Notes: a model not told the origin generated them from the letters alone. Shown: positions 50,389 to 59,393, numbered from the stretch's first letter. The stretch is DNA of 64,000 nt from Ancylobacter oerskovii (GCF_018390555.1 NZ_JAHBGB010000019.1:62001-126000), one strand, 5' to 3'. Program-made: numbers and translations.

Positions 50389-51320
50389 GCGCCGGCTCCC
50401 GCGAGGCCGGACGCGCCGCGCACCTTGCCGAGCAGGGCGACCAGCAGCCCGGACAGGATGAGCAGCGCCACGGCGGTGGCCGAGGCGGCGGTCCAGTCCA
50501 GCGTCTGGCGGGTGTAGAAGTCGACGAGGTTGGCGACCATCATGTCCTGCCGCCCGCCGAGCAGGGCGGGGGTGATGTACATGCCGATCGACAGCGTGAC
50601 GTTGATCAGTACGCCGGCCAGCACGCCGGGGAGGCTGAGCGGCAAAGTGATCTTCCAGAAGATGCGCAGCGGGCCCGCGCCCATGGTCTCGGCGGCGAGG
50701 ATCAGCCGGCGGTCGAGCGCCAGCAGGCTGCCGAGGATGGACAGGATCATGAAGGGCAGCAGGAAGTTGATCATGCCGAGGATGACGCCGACGCGGTTGA
50801 ACATCATCGGCACGTTGAGCGTGCCGCCGCTGACGACGCCGAGAAACTGGTTGATCAGCCCCTGATTGCCGAACACCGCCACCAGCGCGAAGCTCTTCAC
50901 CAGAATGCTGGTCCAGAACGGCAGCATCACCATGATGAGATAGGCGGTGCGCTTGCGCGGCGGCTGGGCGGCGAGGTGCAGCGCCACCGGATAGCCGAAC
51001 AGAAGGCTGACCAGCGTGCCGCCGATGGCGATCTCGAAGGTGTTGCGCAGCACCCGCAGGAACAGCGTGGAGGAAGCGAGCTCGACATAGGCGTCGAAGG
51101 AGAACCGGCCATTATAGAGGCTGGTCCAGACCGTCAGGCCCAGCGGGTAGATGAGGATGAGCAGCATCACGGCGGTCAGCGGCGCCAGCAGCAGGAGGGC
51201 CGTCCAGGGGCTGAGGTCCGATGCGGAGGATGAGTGAGCCGATGATTGAGCCAAGGGCGGCGCGTCCTTCGGTTGCCGGGCGGCCTTCGGAAGGCTGCTC
51301 GCCGTCGCCCCGCGGGGCAT
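50385..51320 (-). CDS. PotB-like ABC transporter permease
   Basis: The 311-residue permease starts with a 35-residue polar extension, then has six helices and an EAA-like loop (LAAETMGAGPLRIFWKITLPLSLPGVLAGVL). It pairs with the PotC-like subunit as the channel. The first ATG (51320) is used; a later start removing the polar extension is possible. It follows the XRE-cupin gene with a 68-base gap packed with operator-like repeats. Confidence 0.92.
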   Translation of the reverse strand: MPRGATASSLPKAARQPKDAPPLAQSSAHSSSASDLSPWTALLLLAPLTAVMLLILIYPLGLTVWTSLYNGRFSFDAYVELASSTLFLRVLRNTFEIAIGGTLVSLLFGYPVALHLAAQPPRKRTAYLIMVMLPFWTSILVKSFALVAVFGNQGLINQFLGVVSGGTLNVPMMFNRVGVILGMINFLLPFMILSILGSLLALDRRLILAAETMGAGPLRIFWKITLPLSLPGVLAGVLINVTLSIGMYITPALLGGRQDMMVANLVDFYTRQTLDWTAASATAVALLILSGLLVALLGKVRGASGLAGAGA

Positions 51321-51339
51321 GGCCGGACTATGACAGTCG

Positions 51340-51380
51340 GTTTTCAGAACTTCAATGTTAAAGTTCAGAATTCTGAAAAC
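51340..51380. promoter_or_regulatory. TTTTCAGAA operator-like array upstream of the polyamine-type operon
   Basis: GTTTTCAGAA (51340-51349) and its complement TTCTGAAAAC (51371-51380) form a perfect 10-base inverted repeat. TTCAGAATTCTGAA (51364-51377) is a perfect 14-base palindrome. The forward copies start 21 bases apart. The array lies between the XRE-cupin gene and the PotB-like gene and matches the site at 52111-52121, so it is a strong candidate for the XRE regulator's operator. Confidence 0.65.
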
Positions 51381-51388
51381 TAAACGCG

Positions 51389-52009
51389 CTAAATATCGGC
51401 GTTCACCCAGAACACCGAGGCCGGGCGCGTGCCGAGATTCGCGAAATGGTGCGGCTTGTCGCTGGAGAAGGCGAAGCAGTCGCCCTCGTTGAGGCTGAAG
51501 GTCTCACCGTCGATCTGCAGCTCGAGCGAGCCGGACAAAAGGAAGCCGATCTCCTCGCCCTTGTGCGAGTAGGGCTGGGCGCCGGAATTGCAGCCGGGCT
51601 GGATCACCATGAAGAAACCGCGCAGCCGCTCGCTCGCCGCCGGCGAGGCGATGTCCTTGCGGATGCCGTCGATGTCGAGCAGGCGGGAGCGCTGGCCGGC
51701 CCTGACGACGTAACGGCTTTCCGATGTCTGGACGGGGCTTTGCGAGGGGTCGATCAGCCAGGCCGGCATGACGCCGAGCGCGTTGGCGACAGTGTAGACG
51801 GTGCGGACGGTCGGCGAGACGAGGCCGCGCTCCAGCTGCGACAGCGTGCCGATCGACACGCCCGTCCCCTTGGCGAGATCGGACAGGGTCATGCCGGCCT
51901 TGAGCCGCAAATCGCGGATCCGCTGGCCGAGCTTCTGGGTTTCGTCGTCGGGATTGCTCATGCCGGCCGGCAGGCGTGCGGCGTCGTCAACGATCTTCAT
52001 GGGCGACAT
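51389..52009 (-). CDS. XRE-family regulator with C-terminal cupin sensor (PuuR-like)
   Basis: A 206-residue protein with a lambda-repressor helix-turn-helix (about residues 27-80: LGQRIRDLRLKAGMTLSDLAKGTGVSIGTLSQLERG) and a cupin domain (about 125-205: YSHKGEEIGFLLSGSLELQIDGETFSL ... PHHFANLG). This is the PuuR/SutR layout, which represses amine or amino acid catabolism until a ligand binds the cupin. It is the first gene on the minus strand, divergent from the PuuC-like dehydrogenase. Its start could be 52009, 52000 or 51961. Confidence 0.9.
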   Translation of the reverse strand: MSPMKIVDDAARLPAGMSNPDDETQKLGQRIRDLRLKAGMTLSDLAKGTGVSIGTLSQLERGLVSPTVRTVYTVANALGVMPAWLIDPSQSPVQTSESRYVVRAGQRSRLLDIDGIRKDIASPAASERLRGFFMVIQPGCNSGAQPYSHKGEEIGFLLSGSLELQIDGETFSLNEGDCFAFSSDKPHHFANLGTRPASVFWVNADI

Positions 52010-52110
52010 GGAGGGGAAAAATCCGTTTTCATCCGACCGGTGGCCCCGCCCAGGAGGCAGGTTTTCACAGTGTATAGCGATAGCCGCATCTGGCGAAGAA
52101 GCCAATTCAT

Positions 52111-52121
52111 TTTTCAGAAAA
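52111..52121. promoter_or_regulatory. TTTTCAGAAAA palindrome in the XRE/ALDH divergent promoter
   Basis: TTTTC-A-GAAAA is an 11-base palindrome in the AT-rich 52100-52135 stretch between the divergent XRE-cupin and aldehyde dehydrogenase genes. Further TTTTCA half-sites occur near 52025 and 52072, and TGAAAA near 52144. The core is the same as in the 51340-51380 array, so one regulator probably serves both promoters. Confidence 0.6.
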
Positions 52122-52219
52122 CCAAAAAAGATGTAGAGGCCGATGAAAACGCTCCCTATCATGGGCGCATCGTCCGGGGCCGTCACGCGTCGCCGGCCCT
52201 CCTTCCAGGAATGCTCATC

Positions 52220-53704
52220 ATGTCCGCTCCGATCGACTGGCACGCCCGTGCCGCCGCGCTTTCCCTCAACGGCCAGGCGTTCATCGGCGGGCGCTATGTC
52301 CCGGCGCTGTCCGGCAAGCTGTTCGACGGCATCAACCCGGCCAGCGGCAAGGTGCTGGCGCAGATCGCCGCCTGCGACGCGGAGGATGTCGATCGCGCGG
52401 TGAAGGTGGCGCGGGCGGCCTTCGAGAGCGGGGCCTGGTCGCGCATGGCGCCGCGCGAGCGCAAGAAGCGGCTCAAGGCCTTCGCCGCGCTGATCGCCGA
52501 TCACACCGAGGAACTGGCGCTGCTCGAGACGCTCGACATGGGCAAGCCGATCCGCGACAGCCTCGCCGTCGACCTGCCGCTGTCGGCGCAGTGCATCGAC
52601 TGGTACGCCGAGGCCATCGACAAGGTTTATGACGAAATCGCTCCGACTGCGCCGACCGCCGTCTCGCTGATCCGCCGCGAGGCGCTCGGCGTCGTCGCCG
52701 CGGTGGTGCCGTGGAACTTCCCGCTGCTGATGGCGGCCTGGAAGCTCGGGCCGATCCTTGCCGCCGGCAATTCGGTGATCCTGAAGCCGGCCGAGCAGTC
52801 CTCGCTCACCGCCATCCGGCTCGGGGCGCTGGCGAGCGAGGCCGGCATCCCCGACGGGGTGTTCAATGTGCTGCCGGGCTTCGGCGAGACCGCCGGCCAG
52901 GCGCTCGGCCTGCATATGGACGTCGACGCCGTCGCCTTCACCGGTTCGACCGAGGTCGGCAAGTATTTCCTCCAATATTCCGGCCAGTCCAACATGAAGC
53001 GGGTCGGGCTGGAATGCGGCGGCAAGAGCCCGAACATCATTCTCGCCGACGCGCCGGACCTCGACGCCGCCGCCACCTCGGCGGCCTGGGGCATCTTCTA
53101 CAATCAGGGCGAGGTGTGTAACGCCGGCTCGCGCCTCGTCATCGAGGAGAGCGTGAAGGACCGGGTCGTGGAGAAGGTGATCGAGGTCGGCGGCGCCATC
53201 AGGGTCGGCGATCCGCTCGACCCGGCGACCGAGATGGGCGCCATGGTCGATGCCCGCCAGACCGAGCGGGTGATGGGTTATATCGAGAAGGGCGTGGCGG
53301 AAGGCGCCAGGCTCCGGCTCGGCGGCAAGCGCATCGTCGCCGATGGCTGCTTCATCGAGACCACGCTGTTCGACGACGTCACCAGCGACATGACCATCGC
53401 CCGCGAGGAGATCTTCGGCCCGGTGCTCGCCACCATCGCCGCGAAGGATATCGACGAGGCGATCCGCATCGGCAACGACACCACCTACGGGCTTGCGGCG
53501 GCGGTTTGGACTCGGGACATCAACAAGGCGTTCAAGGCCTCCTCGGCCTTGCGGGCCGGCGTGGTGTGGGTGAACTGCTTCGACCATGGCGACATTTCCT
53601 CGCCGTTCGGCGGCTTCAAGCAATCCGGCTTCGGGCGCGACAAGTCGTTGCACGCGCTGGAGAAATATACCGAGCTGAAGGCGACCTGGATCAATCTCGG
53701 CTGA
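52220..53704 (+). CDS. PuuC-like aldehyde dehydrogenase
   Basis: A 494-residue ALDH that follows E. coli PuuC (495 residues) closely: LALLETLDMGKPIRDSLAVDLP, IRWYAEAIDKVY-like CIDWYAEAIDKVYDE, VVPWNFPLLMAAWKLGPILAAGNSVILKP, Glu in LECGGKSPNI, catalytic Cys in NQGEVCNAGSRL, and DKSLHALEKYTELKATWI at the end. It would oxidise an aminoaldehyde from the PuuB-like oxidase. ATG 52220 is used (AGGA nine bases upstream); ATG 52211 is in frame. It is divergent from the XRE-cupin gene. Confidence 0.92.
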   Translation: MSAPIDWHARAAALSLNGQAFIGGRYVPALSGKLFDGINPASGKVLAQIAACDAEDVDRAVKVARAAFESGAWSRMAPRERKKRLKAFAALIADHTEELALLETLDMGKPIRDSLAVDLPLSAQCIDWYAEAIDKVYDEIAPTAPTAVSLIRREALGVVAAVVPWNFPLLMAAWKLGPILAAGNSVILKPAEQSSLTAIRLGALASEAGIPDGVFNVLPGFGETAGQALGLHMDVDAVAFTGSTEVGKYFLQYSGQSNMKRVGLECGGKSPNIILADAPDLDAAATSAAWGIFYNQGEVCNAGSRLVIEESVKDRVVEKVIEVGGAIRVGDPLDPATEMGAMVDARQTERVMGYIEKGVAEGARLRLGGKRIVADGCFIETTLFDDVTSDMTIAREEIFGPVLATIAAKDIDEAIRIGNDTTYGLAAAVWTRDINKAFKASSALRAGVVWVNCFDHGDISSPFGGFKQSGFGRDKSLHALEKYTELKATWINLG

Positions 53705-53715
53705 AGGAGGCGGCA

Positions 53716-54621
53716 ATGGCAGAGCTGATGTTTCGCGGGCTGATCCCCGCCTTCCCGACGCCGGTGCGGGACGATGGGGTGATCGATGAGGCCAAACTGG
53801 CCGCCATCGTCGACTACCAGATCGTCAACGGCGCCTCCGGCCTGGTGCCGGTCGGCGGCACCGGCGAGGCGAATTCCTTCGGCCTCGCCACCCGCCGGCG
53901 CATCGTCGAGGTGACGGTCGCCACCGCCGCGCGCCGGGTGCCGGTGATCGCCGGCGTGCTCGACCCCGGCCTCGGCGGCGCGCTGGAGAGCGGGCGCGCC
54001 TATCGCGAGGCCGGCGCCGACGGGCTGATGGTGATCCCGCCCTATTACGCCCGGCCCGACCAGGAGGGCACGCTGCGCTATTTCCGGGCGCTGGTGCCGG
54101 AGCTGAAGCTGCCGGTCGTGTTCTACGACAACCCCTACCGCACCAACATGGTGACGGCCCCGGCCACCATCGCCCAATTGGAGCGGGAGGGGCTGATCGT
54201 CGGCATGAAGGCCTCCAGCACCGATCTCTATCACTTCGCCCAGCTGGCCCAGCTGGTCAGCGAGCGCTTCTGCCTTTTGTCCGGCCAGGACACGCTGTTC
54301 GTCGAGCAGGTGCTGCTCGGCGCCAAGGGCGGGGTGCTCACCTCGGCTTCGCTGCTGCCGGGCTATTGGGGGCAGGTGCAGCAACTGGCGGAACAGGGAC
54401 GGGCGAAGGAGGCGCTGGCGATGCAGGGCCGGCTGCACCCGCTGATGGACGCGCTGTTCGCCGAGCAGTTTCCCGAGGCGGTGCGGCGCGCCTTCGCGCT
54501 GATCGGCCTGCCGATCGGCACCTCGCTGCCGCCGGTCGGCGCGCTGTCCGCCGCCGCCGAGGCCCGGCTCATGGCGGCCGTGGACGAACTCGTCGCGAAC
54601 GGCACGCTCGGCCGGATTTGA
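53716..54621 (+). CDS. DapA/N-acetylneuraminate lyase family aldolase or deaminase
   Basis: A 301-residue (beta/alpha)8 enzyme with the Schiff-base Lys165 (VGMKASS), Tyr137 in VFYDNPYRTN and GGTGEANS in the pyruvate-binding loop. The family makes or breaks bonds next to a pyruvate unit, or deaminates and dehydrates sugar or hydroxyproline-derived acids. AAGGAGG lies five bases before the ATG, and the gene is twelve bases after the PuuC-like gene, so they share an mRNA. With oxidases across the promoter, a hydroxyproline-like or keto-acid route is conceivable. Confidence 0.85.
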   Translation: MAELMFRGLIPAFPTPVRDDGVIDEAKLAAIVDYQIVNGASGLVPVGGTGEANSFGLATRRRIVEVTVATAARRVPVIAGVLDPGLGGALESGRAYREAGADGLMVIPPYYARPDQEGTLRYFRALVPELKLPVVFYDNPYRTNMVTAPATIAQLEREGLIVGMKASSTDLYHFAQLAQLVSERFCLLSGQDTLFVEQVLLGAKGGVLTSASLLPGYWGQVQQLAEQGRAKEALAMQGRLHPLMDALFAEQFPEAVRRAFALIGLPIGTSLPPVGALSAAAEARLMAAVDELVANGTLGRI

Positions 54622-54860
54622 GCCGGCAGGCGGGAGCCGGAGGCGCGGACGCTCCTTGCGCGGATAGCCGTGGCTGTCCGTGCGGCCTCCGACGTCGCGG
54701 GGTGGAAATCGAGGCGAAGACGGCATCCGCCAATATTGCCGCAAGGCGGGCAGGCTCCCGCTCGCCGACCCACGCGGCCCGTCGACGTGCCGATTTACTT
54801 CGCCATGCGCTTTCAATGCCCCGAAATGGCGGGATTCAGAGGCCTTCAGTCGGAAGGAAT
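54622..54860. other. Gap before the DUF2239 gene, no gene seen
   Basis: Small open frames here lack ribosome sites and have shadow-like composition. An imperfect hairpin (CGGATAGCC with GGCTGTCCG, around 54659-54678) might end the upstream mRNA, but no T-tract follows. Confidence 0.3.
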
Positions 54861-54903
54861 ATATTTCATCCGGGTGTAATTGACGAAGATATTTCACCCG
54901 GAT
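54861..54903. promoter_or_regulatory. Duplicated ATATTTCAYCCGGRT motif upstream of DUF2239
   Basis: ATATTTCATCCGGGT (54861-54875) and ATATTTCACCCGGAT (54889-54903) are direct copies 28 bases apart. In addition, ATCCGGGTG (54868-54876) and CACCCGGAT (54895-54903) are exact inverted repeats, because the core is a pseudo-palindrome. The pair sits 34 bases before the DUF2239 start, in the promoter position. No regulator gene is adjacent. Confidence 0.6.
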
Positions 54904-54936
54904 ATTAATCGCGCAATCCCATTTGGTGAGCGCGAC

Positions 54937-55581
54937 ATGTTCCAGACCACACTTTGTACGGCCTTCACCGGCCCGCGACTGATGTCCTCCGGCCCGCTGC
55001 CGGAGGTGGCCCTTGCGATCGCACGAGCGGCCGGGACGGCGGATCCGGTCCTTGTGTTCGACGACGCGACGGGCCGCGTGATCGATCTCGATCTGCGCGG
55101 CAGCGATGCGGAGATCCTCGAGCGGCTGGCCACCCCTGCGAAAACCCCCGAGGGGCGCTATCGGCCCAAAGCCGGCGCCGCCCCCGACGCCGGGGCGACG
55201 GAGGACGGGCAGCGGGGGCGCGGGCGGCCGAAGCTGGGAGTCGTCGCCCGCGAAGTGACCTTGCTGCCACGGCAATGGGAGTGGCTGGCGGCCCAGCCGG
55301 GCGGCGCCTCCGCGACACTGAGGCGTCTCGTGGACGATGCCCGCAAGACGGTGCATCCGCGCCAGCAAAGGCGGGCGGCGCAGGAGGCCGCGTATCGGTT
55401 CATCCACGCGATCGCCGGCGATCTGCCGGGCTATGAGGAGGCGACGCGCGCCCTTTTCGCGGATGACCGGCCGGCGATGGAGGAGCGGATCGCCGCCTGG
55501 CCGGAGGACGTTCGGGCCTATGCCCTGCGCCTCGCCTTCGGCCCTTCCGCCCCGCCGGATCAAGACCGAACGACGGGGTGA
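54937..55581 (+). CDS. DUF2239 family protein
   Basis: A 214-residue soluble protein with the conserved DUF2239 core RGRPKLGVVAREVTLLPRQWEWLAAQPGGASATLRRLVDDARK (about residues 95-140), which looks like a ribbon-helix-helix or helical DNA-binding segment, although that is not proven. The ATG at 54937 is preferred over an upstream TTG. It is transcribed alone and shows a duplicated motif upstream. The function is unknown; the RGRPK start of the core is reminiscent of AT-hook-like basic motifs. Confidence 0.8.
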   Translation: MFQTTLCTAFTGPRLMSSGPLPEVALAIARAAGTADPVLVFDDATGRVIDLDLRGSDAEILERLATPAKTPEGRYRPKAGAAPDAGATEDGQRGRGRPKLGVVAREVTLLPRQWEWLAAQPGGASATLRRLVDDARKTVHPRQQRRAAQEAAYRFIHAIAGDLPGYEEATRALFADDRPAMEERIAAWPEDVRAYALRLAFGPSAPPDQDRTTG

Positions 55582-55804
55582 GCCACCAGGGAGCGGGTCC
55601 GAACCCGTTTCATGTCGTGCCGGCACCGTCGTGCGGCTCAATCCGCCCGCGTCGCGGGCATGGATGTGGCGCCGGTCAACACCGAACGCGACGTGTCGAA
55701 GACGCGCGCGAAGAGCCGGTTCGGCGACGAGAGTCCCGAGAAAGCCGCACGGCTCGGGGAGGCGGATCCCCTGATGGGGGCCGGTGCGCTCCGCGTGGGT
55801 GCTT

Positions 55805-56719
55805 TCACGGCCAGTAGGGCTGGGCGAGAGCCCGCGGCGCGGTCTGCCGTCCGACCAGGCCCGCCACCGCGAGGAAGGCGAGCAGGTAGGGCAGCATGAT
55901 CAGCAGTGCATTGGGGATGCCGAGGCCGAGCGCCGGCAACTGGAACTGCAGCGCGGTCGCGGCTCCGAACAGCAGGCACGCCATCACGGTGCGGCCGAGC
56001 TTCCAGCTGCCGAAGATGACGGCGGTGATCGCGAGGTATCCGGCGCCGTTGGTCATGCCCTCCGTGAAGGTATGGATGTCGCCGATCGACAGGAAGGCGC
56101 CGCCGAGCGCCGACATGATGCCGGCAAACAGTACCGCGCCGTGACGGAGGGCGAGCACGGATCGGCCTGCCTTGGCGACCGCCTGGGGGTTTTCCCCGAC
56201 GGCCCGGAGCGTGATGCCGAGCCCCGTCATCGTCAGCACCGCGCCGACGGCGAGGATGATGGCGATGGCGAGCCAGGCCATCCCTATCTGCTGGAACAGC
56301 GGGCCGACGAGCGGCAGATCGCTGAGAACGGGAACCGGCCAGGCGTCGAAGCCGGGAATCGTCGTGCGCGAGCGGGCGCCGAAAAACTCGCGATAGCCGA
56401 GCGTCGTCAGCCCGAGCACGAGAATGTTGATGCCGATGCCGGTGACGATCTGGTTGGCGCGAAGGGTATTGGTGAGCACGGATTGCAGCAGGGCGACGGG
56501 CAGCACCGCGAGAACGGCGCAGGCGAGCCCCAGCAGGGGCGATCCGGTCATCGCGGCGCCGATTGCGCCGCCGAAGGCGCCCGCGAGCATCATGCCCTCG
56601 ATGCTCATATTCACCACGCCGGCCCGTTCCGACACGAGCTCGCCCGTGGCCGCGAACAGGAGCGGAATCGCGAGGCGGAAGCTGGACGCCAGGAATATCG
56701 CGACAAGTTCGAGCGTCAC
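55805..56719 (-). CDS. Nucleoside-type ABC transporter permease 2 (NupC/YufQ-like)
   Basis: The 304-residue permease (BPD_transp_2 type) shows ATGELVSERAGVVNMSIEGMMLAGAFGGA, TNTLRANQIVTGIGINILVLGLT and ITLRAVGENPQAVAKAG, typical of BMP-linked nucleoside/purine importers. Its GTG start at 56719 overlaps the previous stop as GTGA. It forms the channel with permease 1. The gap 55582-55804 to the convergent DUF2239 gene shows no feature. Confidence 0.92.
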   Translation of the reverse strand: MTLELVAIFLASSFRLAIPLLFAATGELVSERAGVVNMSIEGMMLAGAFGGAIGAAMTGSPLLGLACAVLAVLPVALLQSVLTNTLRANQIVTGIGINILVLGLTTLGYREFFGARSRTTIPGFDAWPVPVLSDLPLVGPLFQQIGMAWLAIAIILAVGAVLTMTGLGITLRAVGENPQAVAKAGRSVLALRHGAVLFAGIMSALGGAFLSIGDIHTFTEGMTNGAGYLAITAVIFGSWKLGRTVMACLLFGAATALQFQLPALGLGIPNALLIMLPYLLAFLAVAGLVGRQTAPRALAQPYWP

Positions 56720-57801
56720 TTGCGATCTCCCCTGTCGACATAGTAGGCGGCGCCGGCGATCGTCACCACGATCAGCCCCTGCAGCACATCGATGAGCGCG
56801 GAGGGAACCGAGGCGCCCATCTCCATCGAGATGCCGCCCGAGCGCAGGAAACCGAAGAGCAGCGCGCCGGCGATCACCCCGGCGATCGAGTTCCGCGCCA
56901 GGAGGCCGACCACCAGCCCGTCGAAGCCGTAGCCGGAGGAGAAGCCCGCCTTCAGCGAATATTGCTCGCCCTGCAGCATGAGGCCGCCGGCAAGGCCGCC
57001 CATCGCGCCGGCGAGGAACAGGGCGGTGACGATGCTGGCGCCGACCGCAATGCCGGCGCGGGCCGCGGCAACCGGATTGAGCCCGACCGCCTTCAGCTGG
57101 AAGCCGAATATGGACCGCGACAGCACGAGGGCGGTGACGGCGGCGATGACGACGAGCAGCGGCAGGCCGAGCGTCACCGGGGAACTGTAGGAGCCGGTGA
57201 GCAGCGGCACCTGCGTCGTCACCGGGATCGGCAGCGATTCCGGCAGGGTCGCCGAACTGGTCATCGGCTGGCGCAGCAGCGCCTCCGACTGGACCGACCA
57301 ATAGAGCAGCCAGACCGCGATGAAGGAGAGGAGCAGCGTCGAGATGACCTCGTTGGTGCCCACCCGCACCTTGAGGAAGCCGGCGAGCGCCCCCCAAACG
57401 CCGCCGGCCAGGGTCGCGCCGAGGAGGGGGACGAGGAAGGCAAGGCCGAGCGGCAGATCGGCGATGCCGGGAGCAAGACAGATCGCCGTCGCGGCGACGC
57501 CTCCGACGGCGATCTGTCCCTCCCCGCCGACATTGGTGAGCCCGGCGCGCGCGGCGAACACGAAGCCCGTGCCGACCAGGGCCAGCGCGACCGCGCGATT
57601 GATCGAGGCGGAGATCGCATAGGCATTGCCGAAGGCGCCACGCCAGAAGGCCGTCAACGCCTCTCCGAGCGGCACGCCCAGCGCCATGATCGCCACGGCG
57701 CCGACGGCGAAGGCGGCCAGCACCGCGCCGACCGGCAGAAGGAGGCCCGCCAGCCCGGGCGGTAGCCGGGGCGGGGCTGCGGATCGAGATGCGACGCTCA
57801 T
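56716..57801 (-). CDS. Nucleoside-type ABC transporter permease 1 (NupB/YufP-like)
   Basis: A 361-residue permease with ALVGTGFVFAARAGLTNVGGEGQIAVGG, VRVGTNEVISTLLLSFIAVWLLYW and FQLKAVGLNPVAAARAGI, the usual features of the first permease in BMP-type systems. It overlaps the ATPase gene by four bases and permease 2 by four bases. Confidence 0.92.
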   Translation of the reverse strand: MSVASRSAAPPRLPPGLAGLLLPVGAVLAAFAVGAVAIMALGVPLGEALTAFWRGAFGNAYAISASINRAVALALVGTGFVFAARAGLTNVGGEGQIAVGGVAATAICLAPGIADLPLGLAFLVPLLGATLAGGVWGALAGFLKVRVGTNEVISTLLLSFIAVWLLYWSVQSEALLRQPMTSSATLPESLPIPVTTQVPLLTGSYSSPVTLGLPLLVVIAAVTALVLSRSIFGFQLKAVGLNPVAAARAGIAVGASIVTALFLAGAMGGLAGGLMLQGEQYSLKAGFSSGYGFDGLVVGLLARNSIAGVIAGALLFGFLRSGGISMEMGASVPSALIDVLQGLIVVTIAGAAYYVDRGDRK

Positions 57802-59393
57802 GCGGACCTTCCCGACATCAGGGTGCCGATGGCCTCCCGGTGGACCGGGTCGGCAGGGTATTCGCCGGCGATCCGGCCGCGATAGAAGACGACGATGCGA
57901 TCGGCCACCGCGATCAGCTCGTCGAGCTCGGAGGAGACCAGCAGGACGCCGACGCCCTCCTCGGCCGCGTCCCGTATCAATCCGTAGACGGTCTCGATGG
58001 CGCCGATGTCGAGGCCGCGCGTCGGCTGCGCCGCCAGCAGGAAGCGGAGATTCGGCGTCGTCAGTTCGCGCGCGAGGACGGCCTTCTGCTGGTTGCCGCC
58101 GGAAAGGCTGCCGAACGCCACCGTCGCGCCCGCCGCCCGCACGTCGAAGCGCTGGATGTAGTCCCGCGCCTTCTCCATCTGGCGTCGGCGGTCGATCAGC
58201 CCGAGACGCGAGAATTGCCGCATCCGGTTCAGGAACAAATTGTCGGCGAGCGAGAGCTTGCCGATGGAGCCGACCGCGTGCCGGTCTTCCGGCACGATGC
58301 CGACGCCGCTGCGGGTGATCTCGCGCGGGCTTGCCTGGGTGAGGTCGCGGCCGCCGGCAAACCAGCGGCCGTCGGTCGGCCGGGCGAGACCGGCGAGGAT
58401 GGCGCCGAGCTCGCTCTGGCCGTTGCCCTCGACGCCGGCGACACCGACGATCTCGCCGCGCTCGATGCTGAGCGTGACGGCGTCCAGCCGGCGCACGCCG
58501 GTGCGGTCGTCGAAGGAGACGCCATCCAGCTGCATCGCTTCCCCGGCCGGCGGGCGGGGCCCGGCCGGCTTGCGTTTTGCCAGGGCGATCGCCCCGACCA
58601 CGGCCTCGCCGGACCGCGCGGCCGGGCGCTGAATCATGGCGGAGACCAGTGCCGGGATCTCTTCCGCCGGCCGATCCGACCGGGCGCTGACGCGCCCGCG
58701 ATGCAGCACGGTGACGCGATCGGCGACGCGCTCGATCTCGGCCAATTTGTGCGTGACCATCACCACGGCGCAGCCGCTGTCGGCCACCTGCCGGCAGACA
58801 GTCAGCAGCGACCCGATCTCGTCGGGCAGCAGCACCGCCGTCGGCTCGTCGAGAATCAGCACCTGCGGCCGGCGCATCAGGCATTTGACGATCTCGACGC
58901 GCTGCCGCTCGCCGACGGACAGGTCGCCGACCGTGGCGAAGGGCGCGAGCGCCAGGCCGAATTCCTCGGCCAGCGCCTCGATCCGCCGGGCCTCCGCCTT
59001 GCGGTCGAGCCGCCCGCGCGAGCCGCCCATCAGCAGATTGTCGATGACGGTCAGCTCGTTGACCAGGCTGAAATGCTGGTGGACCATCGCGATGCCCCTG
59101 GCGAGGGCGTCGCTGGGGCCGCTCGGCGCATAGGCTTCGCCCTTCAGTCGCATCGCGCCCTCGCTCGGACGATGGATGCCGAAGACAAGGTTGCAGAGCG
59201 TCGACTTGCCGGCGCCGTTCTCGCCGAGAAGGCAGTGCACCTCGCCGCCGGCGAAATCGATGTCGATGCCGGCAAGCGCGACGAACGAGCCGAAGCTCTT
59301 GCCGATGCCGTTCATGGTCAGGAGCGACGGCGCGGCGGCGCGGGTCCCGGGGACGGGCACGACGGTCTCCGTCACGATGCCGCTCCCGTCCAT
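57798..59393 (-). CDS. Nucleoside-type ABC transporter ATPase with two nucleotide-binding domains
   Basis: The 531-residue protein holds two ABC domains, as in RbsA/NupA. Domain 1 has Walker A GENGAGKST, signature LSVGERQR and Walker B VLILDEPTAVLLPDE. Domain 2 has a degenerate Walker A GVEGNGQSE, signature LSGGNQQK and LLAAQPTRGLD, where Gln replaces the catalytic Glu region; both are normal for the second half in this family. The ATG at 59393 touches the binding-protein stop (TGATG). Confidence 0.94.
   Translation of the reverse strand: MDGSGIVTETVVPVPGTRAAAPSLLTMNGIGKSFGSFVALAGIDIDFAGGEVHCLLGENGAGKSTLCNLVFGIHRPSEGAMRLKGEAYAPSGPSDALARGIAMVHQHFSLVNELTVIDNLLMGGSRGRLDRKAEARRIEALAEEFGLALAPFATVGDLSVGERQRVEIVKCLMRRPQVLILDEPTAVLLPDEIGSLLTVCRQVADSGCAVVMVTHKLAEIERVADRVTVLHRGRVSARSDRPAEEIPALVSAMIQRPAARSGEAVVGAIALAKRKPAGPRPPAGEAMQLDGVSFDDRTGVRRLDAVTLSIERGEIVGVAGVEGNGQSELGAILAGLARPTDGRWFAGGRDLTQASPREITRSGVGIVPEDRHAVGSIGKLSLADNLFLNRMRQFSRLGLIDRRRQMEKARDYIQRFDVRAAGATVAFGSLSGGNQQKAVLARELTTPNLRFLLAAQPTRGLDIGAIETVYGLIRDAAEEGVGVLLVSSELDELIAVADRIVVFYRGRIAGEYPADPVHREAIGTLMSGRSA

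Noticed and set aside
54670-54883. Two small plus-strand open frames before DUF2239
   Set aside because: No ribosome site, no recognisable motif, and they overlap the promoter motif region.
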